A stretch of 64,000 nucleotides of DNA, taken from the NCBI GenBank assembly GCA_016705545.1, contig JADIYA010000014.1:1-64000 (forward strand). Reading direction: 5' to 3'. Below are positions 17,537 through 26,195 of this stretch, piece by piece; position 1 is the first letter of the stretch, and each line of letters starts with the position of its first letter. Below the pieces are notes generated by a model. That model made no database searches. It saw only the letters and a list, made by a program, of their open reading frames with translations, and was not told the origin of the DNA. Origin of the DNA: Flavobacteriales bacterium. Its GTDB lineage: Bacteria > Bacteroidota > Bacteroidia > Flavobacteriales_F > PHOS-HE28. The translations under genes and the position numbers were made by a program.

Positions 17537-20246
17537 GGAGCATTTCCTTGATCGTTTAGCCGGCTTGCTCCTAGAGCACCATCACCACGAAATGGACCGC
17601 GTGCTGGTCGTGCTTCCAAGCCGAAGGGCCGCCTTGCACCTGCGAAAGTACCTGGCCCAAAGGTCCGGTCACCCCCTTTGGAGCCCTGAAATGCTCGATC
17701 CGGGCGCTTTCCTGGAGCGCGTATCGGGTTGGCGGAAGGGCAATCCGGCTGATCTGCTGCTTGCGTTGCATCGCTGCCATCAAGAACAGGCTGGACCTTC
17801 TGCCCAGCCATTGAGCGAATTCCTGGAGTGGGCGCCCACGACCCTGCGCGATTTCAGTGAGATTGACAACCACTTGCTCGAGCTCGGAGACTTCTACCGC
17901 GATTTGCGCAACTATCACGAGATCGAGGAATGGAGCCTGCGCACAACTGAGCCGCTCTCCAAATCGCAGCAGCAAGCGGTGCAGCGCTGGGCTGAGACCG
18001 GAGAACTGCATACGCGATTCGCCAAGGCCATGGCCGAACGCGGCTTGGGTACCGCGGGAACCATCGGGCGCGAAGCCTTGCGCAAAGCCAACACTCCCGG
18101 TTGGGAATCGCCATGGGACATGGTGTGGGCCGCCGGCCTGAATGCCTTGGAACCATCGTTGAAGTCGGTGCTCCGATCACTTCGTGAACGCGGCATCCTG
18201 CGCGTGTGCTGGGATGCGGACACCTTCTACCTCAACAACAGCGACCATGAAGCAGGCCGATTCCTGCGCGAATCCATCACATCCCTTGGCCAGGGCGAAA
18301 TCAGCGTTTCCGATACGATCCTCAGCGGAGCCCGGAACGTGCAGCTCGTGACCTTGCCGGATCGCATGGCCATGTGCCGATTCGCAGCGCATTGGGCCGC
18401 GAAGGTTCCAACACATGAACGCGACCAAGCCGCGGTCGTGCTAGCCGATGAGCAATTGCTGCTCCCCCTGCTTCAAGCGATGCCCAGCGACATCGGCCCC
18501 ATGAACGTCTCCATGGGCGTGCCCGTCCAAGAACTGCCGTTGCACGGCCTTGCCGATCGCTTCCTCCGGTACCATGCGCAAGCCGACGGCCGCGTGCGAA
18601 CCGCTGAACTTACAGCCCTGCTCAACCACCCGTTGCTTCACCTGGGTGAATCAACCAGCCGTTTGGTTGCCTGTTTGACCGAGGTCGGATGGCCAAGCCT
18701 GGAAGTCACACAAGCCTATGCCACGCTCCAAGGGTCCGGGCTCCCGGAAGAGGCGCTTGCTGCACTGAGTCCGACTTCCGAGGATCCTGATGCGCTTCTT
18801 CAAGCGCTGTTCCGCTGGGTTGTGGCTGTTCGGCCCGATGATGCCTTGGCACGTGAGCAGGCCTACCATATGGCAGTGCTCCAGCGCGAGCTGCGCTTGG
18901 CCATGCAACGGAACCAGGCGGTGCTCACCTCGTTGCGCGACACTGTTGCTACCCGGGAGCGTCTGATCGGTCAGGCGCGCATCAGCTTCTTCGGCGAGCC
19001 GTTGCGAGGCCTGCAAGTTTTGGGTGTGCTTGAGACACGCGCGCTGTCATTCAAGCACGTGCTCCTCGTCGGAGCATCTGAAGGCATCCTGATCGGCCAG
19101 GACGACGCCCAGAGCTGGATCCCCTTCGATCTCAGGCGCCACTTCAAACTCCCCTTGAGCGCGGATTCCGAAGCGGTCTCCTCGTATCATGTGCATCGGC
19201 TGCTGCAAGGCTCGGAGCATTTCATCATGGCCCATGCCCCGGCACCCGATGGCAGCGGATCCCCCGCGCGTTTCATGGAGCAATGGGAGCATGAGTTCGG
19301 TGTCGCTTCGCGTTCAAGCCTCTCCCGTCAGGTCGCCGCTGCGGGAACGCGATCGCATGCGAGGCCTGAACTCGTCATCCGCAAGGATGCCAATGTCATC
19401 GAACGGATCCAAGCGCTGATCAGCAGAGGAATCTCACCCACGGCCATGGCCACATGGCTGCGGTGCCCCATGGATTTCCACGCGAAATACATCCTTGGGA
19501 TCAACGAGCAGAAAGAAGTCGCCAGCGGGTTCGGTGATGATGCCCTAGGCATAGCCGTTCATCGTGCTGCGGAACGGATCTACAGTGCCTGGCTGGGCGC
19601 CCCGTTGAGCCGAGAGCGGCTGCTGGAAGCCGCACAGGACGCCGATGCGCATGTGCGCACGGCCCTGGCCCAGGATTTCCCGATGGACATGCTCGAATCT
19701 GGCAGCTCAATGCTTCGCGGTTCCATGGCTGCCGCCGCGTTACGCAGGGTGCTGGGATCAGAAGCCGATCGGGAAGCGCTCGGAAGAACCATCCCGGTAG
19801 CGGTGGAGCACGAGATGAGCGCGGAGCTGCTACCCGGCATACGCATCAGGGGAAAGGCTGACCGATTGGAGCAACGGGACGGCGTCCTCTGCGTGCTCGA
19901 CATCAAGACAGGTTCTTTCCAGAACTCGAATATCCAGATGAAGGAATTGATCCGCGGGCAGCTCTCTTCAGCGAAGCAACAAGCACTACAGCTCATGATC
20001 TACGCCTCCTTGGCCCTGCATGGCGATGAATCGATCGACTCGGTGCAAGCAGGCATCATCCCGTTGCGCCACAGTTCGTTGCCCGATGCCGCTTGGCTGA
20101 ACCTCGAAGGCAGCACCCTCATCAGTCGAGCGCAGTTGCGAAGGATCGATGACCTGCTCCTTGAACTGATCAACGAAATGCTGAATCCTGAGAAGCCCAT
20201 CATGCATGACCCCTCCAGCTCTTACTGCCAGTGCTGCATAGCCTGA
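17535..20246 (+). CDS. PD-(D/E)XK nuclease family protein, AddB-like
   Basis: A 903-residue protein resembling the AddB subunit of AddAB-type recombination nucleases: an N-terminal inactivated helicase-like region (VLVVLPSRRAALHLRKYL near residue 23, VLLVGASEGIL near 513) and a C-terminal nuclease domain. Nuclease motifs are the GxxxH-type GIAVHRAAE (about 673), the metal-binding aspartate in GKADRLEQ (about 775) and VLDIKTG (about 788). One Cys precedes the nuclease (LRCPMDFHAKY) and a CQCC cluster lies three residues from the end, a compressed form of the Fe-S cluster cysteines of AddB. The UvrD-type partner AddA is not in the window. The start ATG overlaps the diverging start codon of the small gene at 17536. 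Confidence 0.85.
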   Translation: MEHFLDRLAGLLLEHHHHEMDRVLVVLPSRRAALHLRKYLAQRSGHPLWSPEMLDPGAFLERVSGWRKGNPADLLLALHRCHQEQAGPSAQPLSEFLEWAPTTLRDFSEIDNHLLELGDFYRDLRNYHEIEEWSLRTTEPLSKSQQQAVQRWAETGELHTRFAKAMAERGLGTAGTIGREALRKANTPGWESPWDMVWAAGLNALEPSLKSVLRSLRERGILRVCWDADTFYLNNSDHEAGRFLRESITSLGQGEISVSDTILSGARNVQLVTLPDRMAMCRFAAHWAAKVPTHERDQAAVVLADEQLLLPLLQAMPSDIGPMNVSMGVPVQELPLHGLADRFLRYHAQADGRVRTAELTALLNHPLLHLGESTSRLVACLTEVGWPSLEVTQAYATLQGSGLPEEALAALSPTSEDPDALLQALFRWVVAVRPDDALAREQAYHMAVLQRELRLAMQRNQAVLTSLRDTVATRERLIGQARISFFGEPLRGLQVLGVLETRALSFKHVLLVGASEGILIGQDDAQSWIPFDLRRHFKLPLSADSEAVSSYHVHRLLQGSEHFIMAHAPAPDGSGSPARFMEQWEHEFGVASRSSLSRQVAAAGTRSHARPELVIRKDANVIERIQALISRGISPTAMATWLRCPMDFHAKYILGINEQKEVASGFGDDALGIAVHRAAERIYSAWLGAPLSRERLLEAAQDADAHVRTALAQDFPMDMLESGSSMLRGSMAAAALRRVLGSEADREALGRTIPVAVEHEMSAELLPGIRIRGKADRLEQRDGVLCVLDIKTGSFQNSNIQMKELIRGQLSSAKQQALQLMIYASLALHGDESIDSVQAGIIPLRHSSLPDAAWLNLEGSTLISRAQLRRIDDLLLELINEMLNPEKPIMHDPSSSYCQCCIA

Positions 20247-20253
20247 GCAACGA

Positions 20254-20277
20254 AACAGGGGGCCGAAGCCCCCTGTT
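20254..20277. terminator. Perfect hairpin between convergent genes
   Basis: Ten-base arms AACAGGGGGC and GCCCCCTGTT with a CGAA tetraloop, lying between the ends of the nuclease gene and the T9SS gene. It probably serves both directions. Confidence 0.75.
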
Positions 20278-20300
20278 CCCCCAGAATCCGATCGAACGGG

Positions 20301-21068
20301 CTACCGGTAAACGATCTTGTGCGTGGAGGTTTCCCCGTTGCGCTTGATCTTCAGATAGTACACGCCGTTGCTCATGCTGGTCAGGTCCATCTCCTTGCGG
20401 TAGGTTCCCTCGAAGTTGCGGAGCATGTCGTTGAAGACAACCTGGCCCAAGGAATTGACCACCTCGATGGTCACATCCGTAGCCACGCCTACCGAGAAGG
20501 AGAAGGTGAACTGGCCATTGTTCGGGTTGGGCAGGATGCTCACGCTGCCATCTTCCTCAGCCGTAGCCAAGCCCTTGTAGATGCTGCCCGTGAGATCGCG
20601 ACCACCAAGCGAGATGTAATAATTCGCATTGTTCGCTGCTTCACCGGTGAAAGCATCATTCACGATCTCGAACTCACCCTTGCCGGTCACAGGCAACGTG
20701 GCAATCACGGTTTCGCTGCCCGCTGCCAAGGACGTCTCCAGTTCCGTGAGCGGCAGCATTCCGAAGCCAGCATAGACCTGGTAATTGAATGCACCGTGCT
20801 CGCGCACAGCACCGCTTTTGGCCAGCGGCAGGAATTGGGCAGGAGCTCCGGTCTGCGTAAGCGTGCCCAAGCTCGCGCCGGAATTGCGGTCCCAGCGAAC
20901 GGCGAACACGATGCTGGAAACGATGCCATTGAAATTCTCCGTTGGGCGAAGGCGCACCTCGAGCTTATCGCCGTTGCGGAAAAGGCCGATGTCGACCGTG
21001 CCTTGCGATGCGACCGGTGCGATGGTAGCAGCAGCTATCATCGCCGTGAGAGCGGAACGTAATTTCAT
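20301..21068 (-). CDS. T9SS type A sorting domain-containing secreted protein
   Basis: A 255-residue exported protein. The signal peptide (MKLRSALTAMIAAATIAPVASQ) is followed by a beta-rich domain beginning GTVDIGLFRNGDKLEVRLRP, then an acidic linker and a typical type A T9SS sorting domain (VSILPNPNNGQFTFSF, VVNSLGQVVF, SNGVYYLKIKRNG, final THKIVYR). The N-terminal domain resembles the small cohesin-like or lipid-sandwich modules of Bacteroidota surface proteins, but no specific function can be named. The ATG at 21068 opens the signal peptide; the longer upstream frame has no such feature. A weak TATCTTGC box sits about 45 bp upstream on the same strand. Confidence 0.85.
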   Translation of the reverse strand: MKLRSALTAMIAAATIAPVASQGTVDIGLFRNGDKLEVRLRPTENFNGIVSSIVFAVRWDRNSGASLGTLTQTGAPAQFLPLAKSGAVREHGAFNYQVYAGFGMLPLTELETSLAAGSETVIATLPVTGKGEFEIVNDAFTGEAANNANYYISLGGRDLTGSIYKGLATAEEDGSVSILPNPNNGQFTFSFSVGVATDVTIEVVNSLGQVVFNDMLRNFEGTYRKEMDLTSMSNGVYYLKIKRNGETSTHKIVYR

Positions 21069-21196
21069 GTGGTAACGGATGAGTGTGTTGGCCGTCAAGT
21101 GGTAAAGCCGCCGCAAGATAGGTGAGTGATTCACAGGCTGCAAGCTCTTAAAGATGCTGAATTGTGGAAACATCATGTACCCCCTTGGAAACCGAA

Positions 21197-21222
21197 CAGG
21201 GGTCCTTTTGAAAGGACCCCTG
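21197..21222. terminator. Hairpin downstream of the response regulator gene
   Basis: The arms CAGGGGTCCTT and AAGGACCCCTG pair perfectly over 11 bp around a TTGA loop, between the end of the response regulator (21334) and the start of the T9SS gene (21068). The following T-content on the minus strand is modest. Confidence 0.6.
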
Positions 21223-21333
21223 CGCGGTAAACCTGCAAGGAATGATTGGAACCAGCCCAAAGTCAGGAAGAACGACCTTGGTTGGGAAGAAGACGGCGCA
21301 CCGCCGAAGGGGTTGCCAATGCGCCTGGAAAAA

Positions 21334-22025
21334 TCAGGGGATGAACTTGTAGCCCACCCCTCTCACCGAGTGGAAGTGCCTGGGAATCCGGGGGTCCGGT
21401 TCGAAGTATTTCCGGAAGGCCACAATGAAATTGTTCTATTGTCCGGGTGGTCGGGAATACGTTATAGCCCCAAACTTTCCGCAAGGATCTCCTCCCGAGA
21501 GACTACCTCACCTGCCTTTTCAACCAGCAGGCGCAATAGCAAGGCTTCACGTTGGGTGAGCGGATAAGTGGTCCCATTCCTGCCCACGGCCTCGAATGCT
21601 GAGAAGTTGATGCTGCCATCACTGAATGTGAACGTGTCCGAACCTTCCTTCTGATGAGCACCCGTTCGGGCCACCAGCTTGCCCAATCGGAGCAGCAGCT
21701 CGGTCAGGTCGAAGGGTTTGCCCAGATGATCATCCCCGACGCGAAGTCCGCGGATCCGATCATCCGTCGCCATGCGGGCAGTGAGGAAGAGAACGGGCAC
21801 TTTATTCCCTTCCAACCTGATCGTCTCAATCACATTGAATCCATCGATACCGGGCAGCATCACATCCATGATCACGGCATCGAAATGCGCGCCGCGAAGG
21901 CGGTCGAGCGCCTCCGGGCCGGTTTGCGCAACGGTTACCGCGTAGCCCTCCATTTCCAGATTGAGCTTGAGCGTGGCCCGCAACGTAGGCTCGTCCTCTA
22001 CCAGCAAGATTCGCGCACTGGCCAT
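21334..22025 (-). CDS. OmpR-type response regulator, two frameshifts
   Basis: A two-component transcription regulator. The receiver domain (residues 1-118) begins ASARILLVEDE with the acidic pocket, the phosphoacceptor Asp in VIMDVMLPGIDGF, the switch Thr in LFLTARM and the Lys in GKPFD. The usual G-A-D-D-Y before this Lys reads G-D-D-H, one residue short. The winged-helix domain is split by two one-base insertions near 21468 (in GAAAG) and 21443 (in GAACA); removing them gives AEVWGYNVFPTTRTIDNFIVA, then FRKYFEPDP and HSVRGVGYKFIP with a stop at 21334-21336. The corrected length is 229 residues. The ATG at 22025 follows CATCTTTG, a near match to the promoter box. No histidine kinase gene is nearby. 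Confidence 0.85.
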
Positions 22026-22064
22026 GCCGCAAAGATGGCCATGCACCGCCTACCGGAAGGCAGG

Positions 22065-22072
22065 TACTTTTG
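22065..22072 (+). promoter_or_regulatory. TAnnTTTG promoter box immediately before the menaquinone operon
   Basis: TACTTTTG ends 4 nt before the menI ATG at 22077. If used, the operon message would start at or next to the start codon. No -33 TTG is obvious. Confidence 0.5.
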
Positions 22073-22076
22073 GCGC

Positions 22077-22496
22077 ATGGCGTTCACCGCGCAACAAGCC
22101 GAGCAAGCGAATGCTCTCGGCGAACAGACCCTCGTTTCACACTTGGGCATTCTCTTCATCGTGGACAAGAGCGGCCACCTTTGCGCCACCATGCCGGTTG
22201 ACCGGCGCACGGTGCAGCCCATGGGCCTGCTGCATGGCGGTGCCACTGCCGCCTTGGCCGAAACCTTAGGTAGCGTTGGCTCTGCGCTGATCGTTGGCGC
22301 GGCAGGCAAAGACACCGTGGGCATCGAATTGAATGTGAACCATCTGAAGGGCGTCCGCTCGGGTGTGGTGACCGCCACGGGCGAGCTGCTGCACGCAGGC
22401 CGCACCACGCATGTCTGGGACATCAAAGTGCGCAATGAGGCCGGAGAGCTTTGTGCGATATGCCGCCTCACCAACCTGATCATCGAACGGCGTTGA
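22077..22496 (+). CDS. menI: 1,4-dihydroxy-2-naphthoyl-CoA thioesterase (hotdog fold)
   Basis: A 139-residue hotdog thioesterase. It resembles E. coli YdiI/MenI closely through the core: ATMPVDRRTVQPMGLLHGG then ALAETLGSVGS, with the catalytic Glu in ALAET (about residue 61), and GLLHGG forming the oxyanion hole. MenI releases CoA from DHNA-CoA, giving the substrate of MenA. First gene of the men operon; its TGA overlaps a TTG start for menF. The role in menaquinone synthesis is inferred from both sequence and position; a general PaaI-type thioesterase is the alternative. A promoter box ends 4 nt upstream. Confidence 0.82.
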   Translation: MAFTAQQAEQANALGEQTLVSHLGILFIVDKSGHLCATMPVDRRTVQPMGLLHGGATAALAETLGSVGSALIVGAAGKDTVGIELNVNHLKGVRSGVVTATGELLHAGRTTHVWDIKVRNEAGELCAICRLTNLIIERR

Positions 22497-23566
22497 CCGG
22501 TGCTGCGCTGATTGATGAGCTGATCCGCCGCAAGGCCACGTTCGCTGCTTTCCGGCTGCCCGGAAAAGATGCGCTCGCATACGTGCAGCACAGTGCGGAC
22601 TTGCAACCACCGCATGCCGGACAGCAGTGCTTCGTGCTGGCCCCGTTCGACACGGGCGAAGGACCCGTTCTGTGCATCAAGCCGGAAATGATCCTCGCGA
22701 TTGATGAGGACCGTTCAACCATGAGCGGCATCGCGGAACGGACCGACGGACCGGAGCATGCGCTCTTCCACGGCCTTGATCGCACGGGATACCGCAGCGC
22801 GGTTGCGGAGTCCATCAACGCAATCAGAGCCGGTCAGCTGCAGAAAGTGGTGCTTGCAAGGACCATCGCAACGGACTTGGGCCACGCAACATCGGGTTCT
22901 CTTTTTCAAGCGGCCTGCCTCGCCTACCCATCTGCTTTCGTGGCCATGGCGCGCACCAAGCGCTTCGGAACATGGCTCGGCGCCACACCGGAACGCTTGA
23001 TGAGCGCTGCCATGAACCGGATCGAAGTGGACTCCCTTGCCGGCACCTTGCCCGCTTACAACGCACCGGGCATCGCGGAGGCTTGGGGCGAAAAGGAGCG
23101 CGAGGAGCAGCGGCTCGTCACCGCGGAAATCACCGATTGCCTGCTGGCGAACGGTGCACGCGAAGTGCATGCGGACGCACCGACGGTGAAACGCTCGGCG
23201 AATGTGGCGCACCTCCACACACGGATCACGGCTATCGCTGAACAGCACGACGCGCTTCGCCTCGCGGCTGCGCTGCACCCGACACCAGCAGTGGGCGGCA
23301 AGCCCGCATTCGAAGCGTTTGAGCTGATCCGGAGACTGGAGCCAAGGTCGCGATCGCTGTATGCTGGCTATTGGGGGCCGGTGGAAGCGGAACAGGCTCA
23401 ACTCTTCGTGAACATCCGATGCATGGAGATCGCAGGCCCACGCGCATTGCTGCATGTCGGAGCGGGCATCACCGGCTCATCGGACCCCGAGGTCGAGTGC
23501 GACGAAGTGGAGCTGAAGGCCCGCACCTGGCTCAACCTGATCGAAGAGCTCGGCGCCCGCCGGTAG
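22493..23566 (+). CDS. menF: Isochorismate synthase
   Basis: A 357-residue chorismate-utilising enzyme that makes isochorismate, the entry to menaquinone synthesis. Diagnostic blocks are QKVVLARTIATDL (catalytic Lys), GTWLGATPERLM, the DSLAGTLP loop, LHPTPAVGGKP, and the Mg-binding region YAGYWGPVE and ECDEVELKARTWLN near the C-terminus. The start is uncertain. TTG at 22493 overlaps the menI stop (TTGA) and begins right at the conserved region; an in-frame ATG at 22460 would overlap menI by 37 bp. The TTG is preferred because the residues added by the ATG have no family counterpart. Confidence 0.88.
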   Translation: MTGAALIDELIRRKATFAAFRLPGKDALAYVQHSADLQPPHAGQQCFVLAPFDTGEGPVLCIKPEMILAIDEDRSTMSGIAERTDGPEHALFHGLDRTGYRSAVAESINAIRAGQLQKVVLARTIATDLGHATSGSLFQAACLAYPSAFVAMARTKRFGTWLGATPERLMSAAMNRIEVDSLAGTLPAYNAPGIAEAWGEKEREEQRLVTAEITDCLLANGAREVHADAPTVKRSANVAHLHTRITAIAEQHDALRLAAALHPTPAVGGKPAFEAFELIRRLEPRSRSLYAGYWGPVEAEQAQLFVNIRCMEIAGPRALLHVGAGITGSSDPEVECDEVELKARTWLNLIEELGARR

Positions 23567-23585
23567 CTTAGCCGCCGCAATCAGC

Positions 23586-25274
23586 ATGACGACTTCCGAT
23601 CATCCAGCCGCCGCGGAACTCGCGCGTCTCTGCTTCGCCAAAGGCATCCGCCACGCGGTGATCAGCCCCGGATCCCGCAGCGCCCCGTTAGTGATCGCCT
23701 TCAGCAAGCTGGAGGGCATGCAGTGCTTGCAGGTCATCGATGAGCGCAGCGCGGCCTTCTTCGCACTCGGCATGGCGCAGCAGCTTCACGCTCCGGTTGC
23801 GCTGATCTGCACCAGCGGCAGCGCCGTGCTGAATTATGGACCGGCGATCGCAGAGGCCTTCTACCAGCGCGTGCCATTGCTGGTGATCACCGCCGACCGA
23901 CCGGAGGAATGGGTGGATCAGGGCGAAGGGCAGGCCATCCGCCAACAAGGCGTGCTCGCGCTGCACATGAAGAAGAGCGTGCAGCTGCCAAGGCTCACCA
24001 GCGACGATCTCTCTCGTTGGCATTGCGGACGCTTGATCAACGAAGCCATCGACGCCACCTTGATTCCGGTTCCTGGACCGGTGCACGTGAACGTGCCCTT
24101 CGCGGAGCCTTTGTACGGCCTGGGCCAAAGGGCTTCCAGCCCGTTGACAAGGCCAATCGCGCAAGTCATGACCGAGTCCTTCATCCTGCCTGAGCATGCG
24201 CGCTGGCTTGTCGGCCAGGTGAGCGCCTGCAAGAAGGTGATGGTGCTGGCGGGCCAAGGCATCTGGAGCGAAGGCTTGAAGAAGCAGCTCATGCAGCTCG
24301 CCTCCTTGCCACAAGTCATAGTGATGACCGAGGCCACCAGCAACCTGGACGATGCGGCCTTCATCACCTGCATTGACCGCGCGATTGAAGGCGTGAACGA
24401 TGCGAATGAGAATGACCTGAAGCCGGACCTGCTGATCACCTTCGGCGGAGCCGTGGTGAGCAAGCGCATCAAAGGGCTCCTGCGCAAATGGAAGCCCGCG
24501 CAGCACTGGAACATCGACCTCGGCCAGCGCCACTACGACACCTACCAGAGCCTCACGCACGACATCTCGGTCTCTCCCGAGGTGTTCTTCGCACAGCTGA
24601 GCGGAAGCGCGATCGGCAACGAGAGCATCTATGGCGAAGCATGGCGCATGGTGAATGAACACCTGCTCGCTAGGCATGAGGCCATCGTGAAGGCCACATC
24701 ATTCTGCGACCTCACCGCATTCGAACGGATACTCCGCGCGATCCCCGAGGGCAGCGATGTCCACTTGGCCAACAGCACGCCGGCACGCTACGCACAGCTC
24801 TTCGACCGCATGCAAGGACTGCGCTGGTTCAGCAATCGCGGCACCAGCGGCATCGACGGCTGCACGAGCACGGCGGTGGGCAGTGCCTTCGCCTCGCAAC
24901 GGCCCACCACGCTGATCACCGGCGACACGGCATTCCTCTACGATAGCAACGCCTTCTGGAACGGGCACCTCGCCCCTGCCCTGCGCGTGATCGTGATCGA
25001 CAACGGCGGCGGCAACATCTTCCGCTACATCGAAGGCCCCGACAAGGACCCCGAGCTGCTCAAATGGTTCGAGGCGCCGCACGGACGTGACCCACTGGCG
25101 CTGGTGAGATCCTTCAGCCTGCCGTGGAAGGAAGCGACCGATGAAGCGACGCTGAGCGATGGCCTCGGCTGGCTCTATGGCGATCACGAGCAACCTGCGG
25201 TGCTTGTGGTGCGGACCGATGCGGTCCTGAGCCCGAAGGTGTTGCGTGAGTATTTCAAGAAGCTGCGCGATTAA
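23586..25274 (+). CDS. menD: 2-succinyl-5-enolpyruvyl-6-hydroxy-3-cyclohexene-1-carboxylate synthase
   Basis: A 562-residue thiamine-diphosphate enzyme that joins isochorismate and 2-oxoglutarate. Conserved segments: ISPGSRSAPLVIAF (about residues 26-39), the cofactor-activating Glu in DERSAAFFALGMAQ, TSGSAVLNYGPAIAEA, TADRPEEW, and the ThDP/Mg motif starting GDTAFLYDSNAFW and ending VIDNGGGNIF in the third domain. Length is normal for the family. The stop TAA is followed directly, with no gap, by the menA ATG. A 19-bp gap separates it from menF. Confidence 0.95.
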   Translation: MTTSDHPAAAELARLCFAKGIRHAVISPGSRSAPLVIAFSKLEGMQCLQVIDERSAAFFALGMAQQLHAPVALICTSGSAVLNYGPAIAEAFYQRVPLLVITADRPEEWVDQGEGQAIRQQGVLALHMKKSVQLPRLTSDDLSRWHCGRLINEAIDATLIPVPGPVHVNVPFAEPLYGLGQRASSPLTRPIAQVMTESFILPEHARWLVGQVSACKKVMVLAGQGIWSEGLKKQLMQLASLPQVIVMTEATSNLDDAAFITCIDRAIEGVNDANENDLKPDLLITFGGAVVSKRIKGLLRKWKPAQHWNIDLGQRHYDTYQSLTHDISVSPEVFFAQLSGSAIGNESIYGEAWRMVNEHLLARHEAIVKATSFCDLTAFERILRAIPEGSDVHLANSTPARYAQLFDRMQGLRWFSNRGTSGIDGCTSTAVGSAFASQRPTTLITGDTAFLYDSNAFWNGHLAPALRVIVIDNGGGNIFRYIEGPDKDPELLKWFEAPHGRDPLALVRSFSLPWKEATDEATLSDGLGWLYGDHEQPAVLVVRTDAVLSPKVLREYFKKLRD

Positions 25275-26195
25275 ATGGCAGACCTGAAGCACTGGCTCCA
25301 TGCCTTCCGCCTGCGCACGCTGCCCTTGGCGGTGAGCAGCATCATCGTAGGATGCGCATTAGCCTACGATGAAGCCTATCGATCAGGAACGGATTTCTTT
25401 TCATTGCGTGTGCTCTGCCTCGCACTCCTCACCGCCATTCTCCTGCAGATCCTCAGCAACCTCGCCAACGACCTCGGCGATCATCAGCATGGCACCGATA
25501 ATGCCGAGCGCGTCGGCCCGCAGCGCTCGGTGCAGAGCGGTGCGATAACGGCTGCACAGATGAAGCGCGCGATGCTCATCTGCGGAGCACTCGCGTTCAC
25601 ATGCGGCATCGCGCTCATCGTCACGGCACTCGGCTTCTCCGTCAAGATGCTCGTTTTCCTCCTGCTCGGCGTGCTGGCCATCGGCGCGTCGGTGAAGTAC
25701 ACCTTCGGCAAGAATCCATACGGCTACGCCGGACTGGGCGATGCCAGCGTCTTCCTCTTCTTCGGCATCGTCGGCGTCTGCGGCACCTTCAACCTGCATG
25801 CGCACCATATCGAACCACTGATCCTATTGCCAGCGATCGCATTCGGATGCTTCAGCGCGGGCGTGCTCAACGTGAACAACCTGCGCGACATCAAGAACGA
25901 TAAGGCCAGCGGCAAGATCACCATGGCCGTGCGGCTAGGCTTCGATAACGCAAAAGGCTACCACGGGATCCTCATCGCCACCGGCCTGCTCTGCCTCATC
26001 GCATACACGGCCGTCACCTTCCGCGCCATGCCGCAATGGGGCTGGCTCATCACGGTGCCCGCGCTGGGCACGCACTTACGCACGGTGCTCCGCGCGCATG
26101 ATCCCGCATCGCTCGATCCGCAGTTGAAGAAGCTCGCGCTCACCACCTTCTTCACGGCGCTCGCCTTCAGTGCCGGGCTTATCCTTGTGGCATGA
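25275..26195 (+). CDS. menA: 1,4-dihydroxy-2-naphthoate polyprenyltransferase
   Basis: A 306-residue integral membrane prenyltransferase with about eight or nine hydrophobic spans. It attaches the isoprenoid chain to DHNA, giving demethylmenaquinone. The two Asp-rich active-site motifs are NDLGDHQHGTD (about residues 71-81) followed by RVGPQRSVQSG, and NLRDIKNDKASGK (about 203-215). The ATG abuts the menD stop, and the TGA at the end overlaps the menC start as ATGA, so expression is tightly coupled. The methyltransferase for the last step (UbiE/MenG) is not in the window. Confidence 0.94.
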   Translation: MADLKHWLHAFRLRTLPLAVSSIIVGCALAYDEAYRSGTDFFSLRVLCLALLTAILLQILSNLANDLGDHQHGTDNAERVGPQRSVQSGAITAAQMKRAMLICGALAFTCGIALIVTALGFSVKMLVFLLLGVLAIGASVKYTFGKNPYGYAGLGDASVFLFFGIVGVCGTFNLHAHHIEPLILLPAIAFGCFSAGVLNVNNLRDIKNDKASGKITMAVRLGFDNAKGYHGILIATGLLCLIAYTAVTFRAMPQWGWLITVPALGTHLRTVLRAHDPASLDPQLKKLALTTFFTALAFSAGLILVA

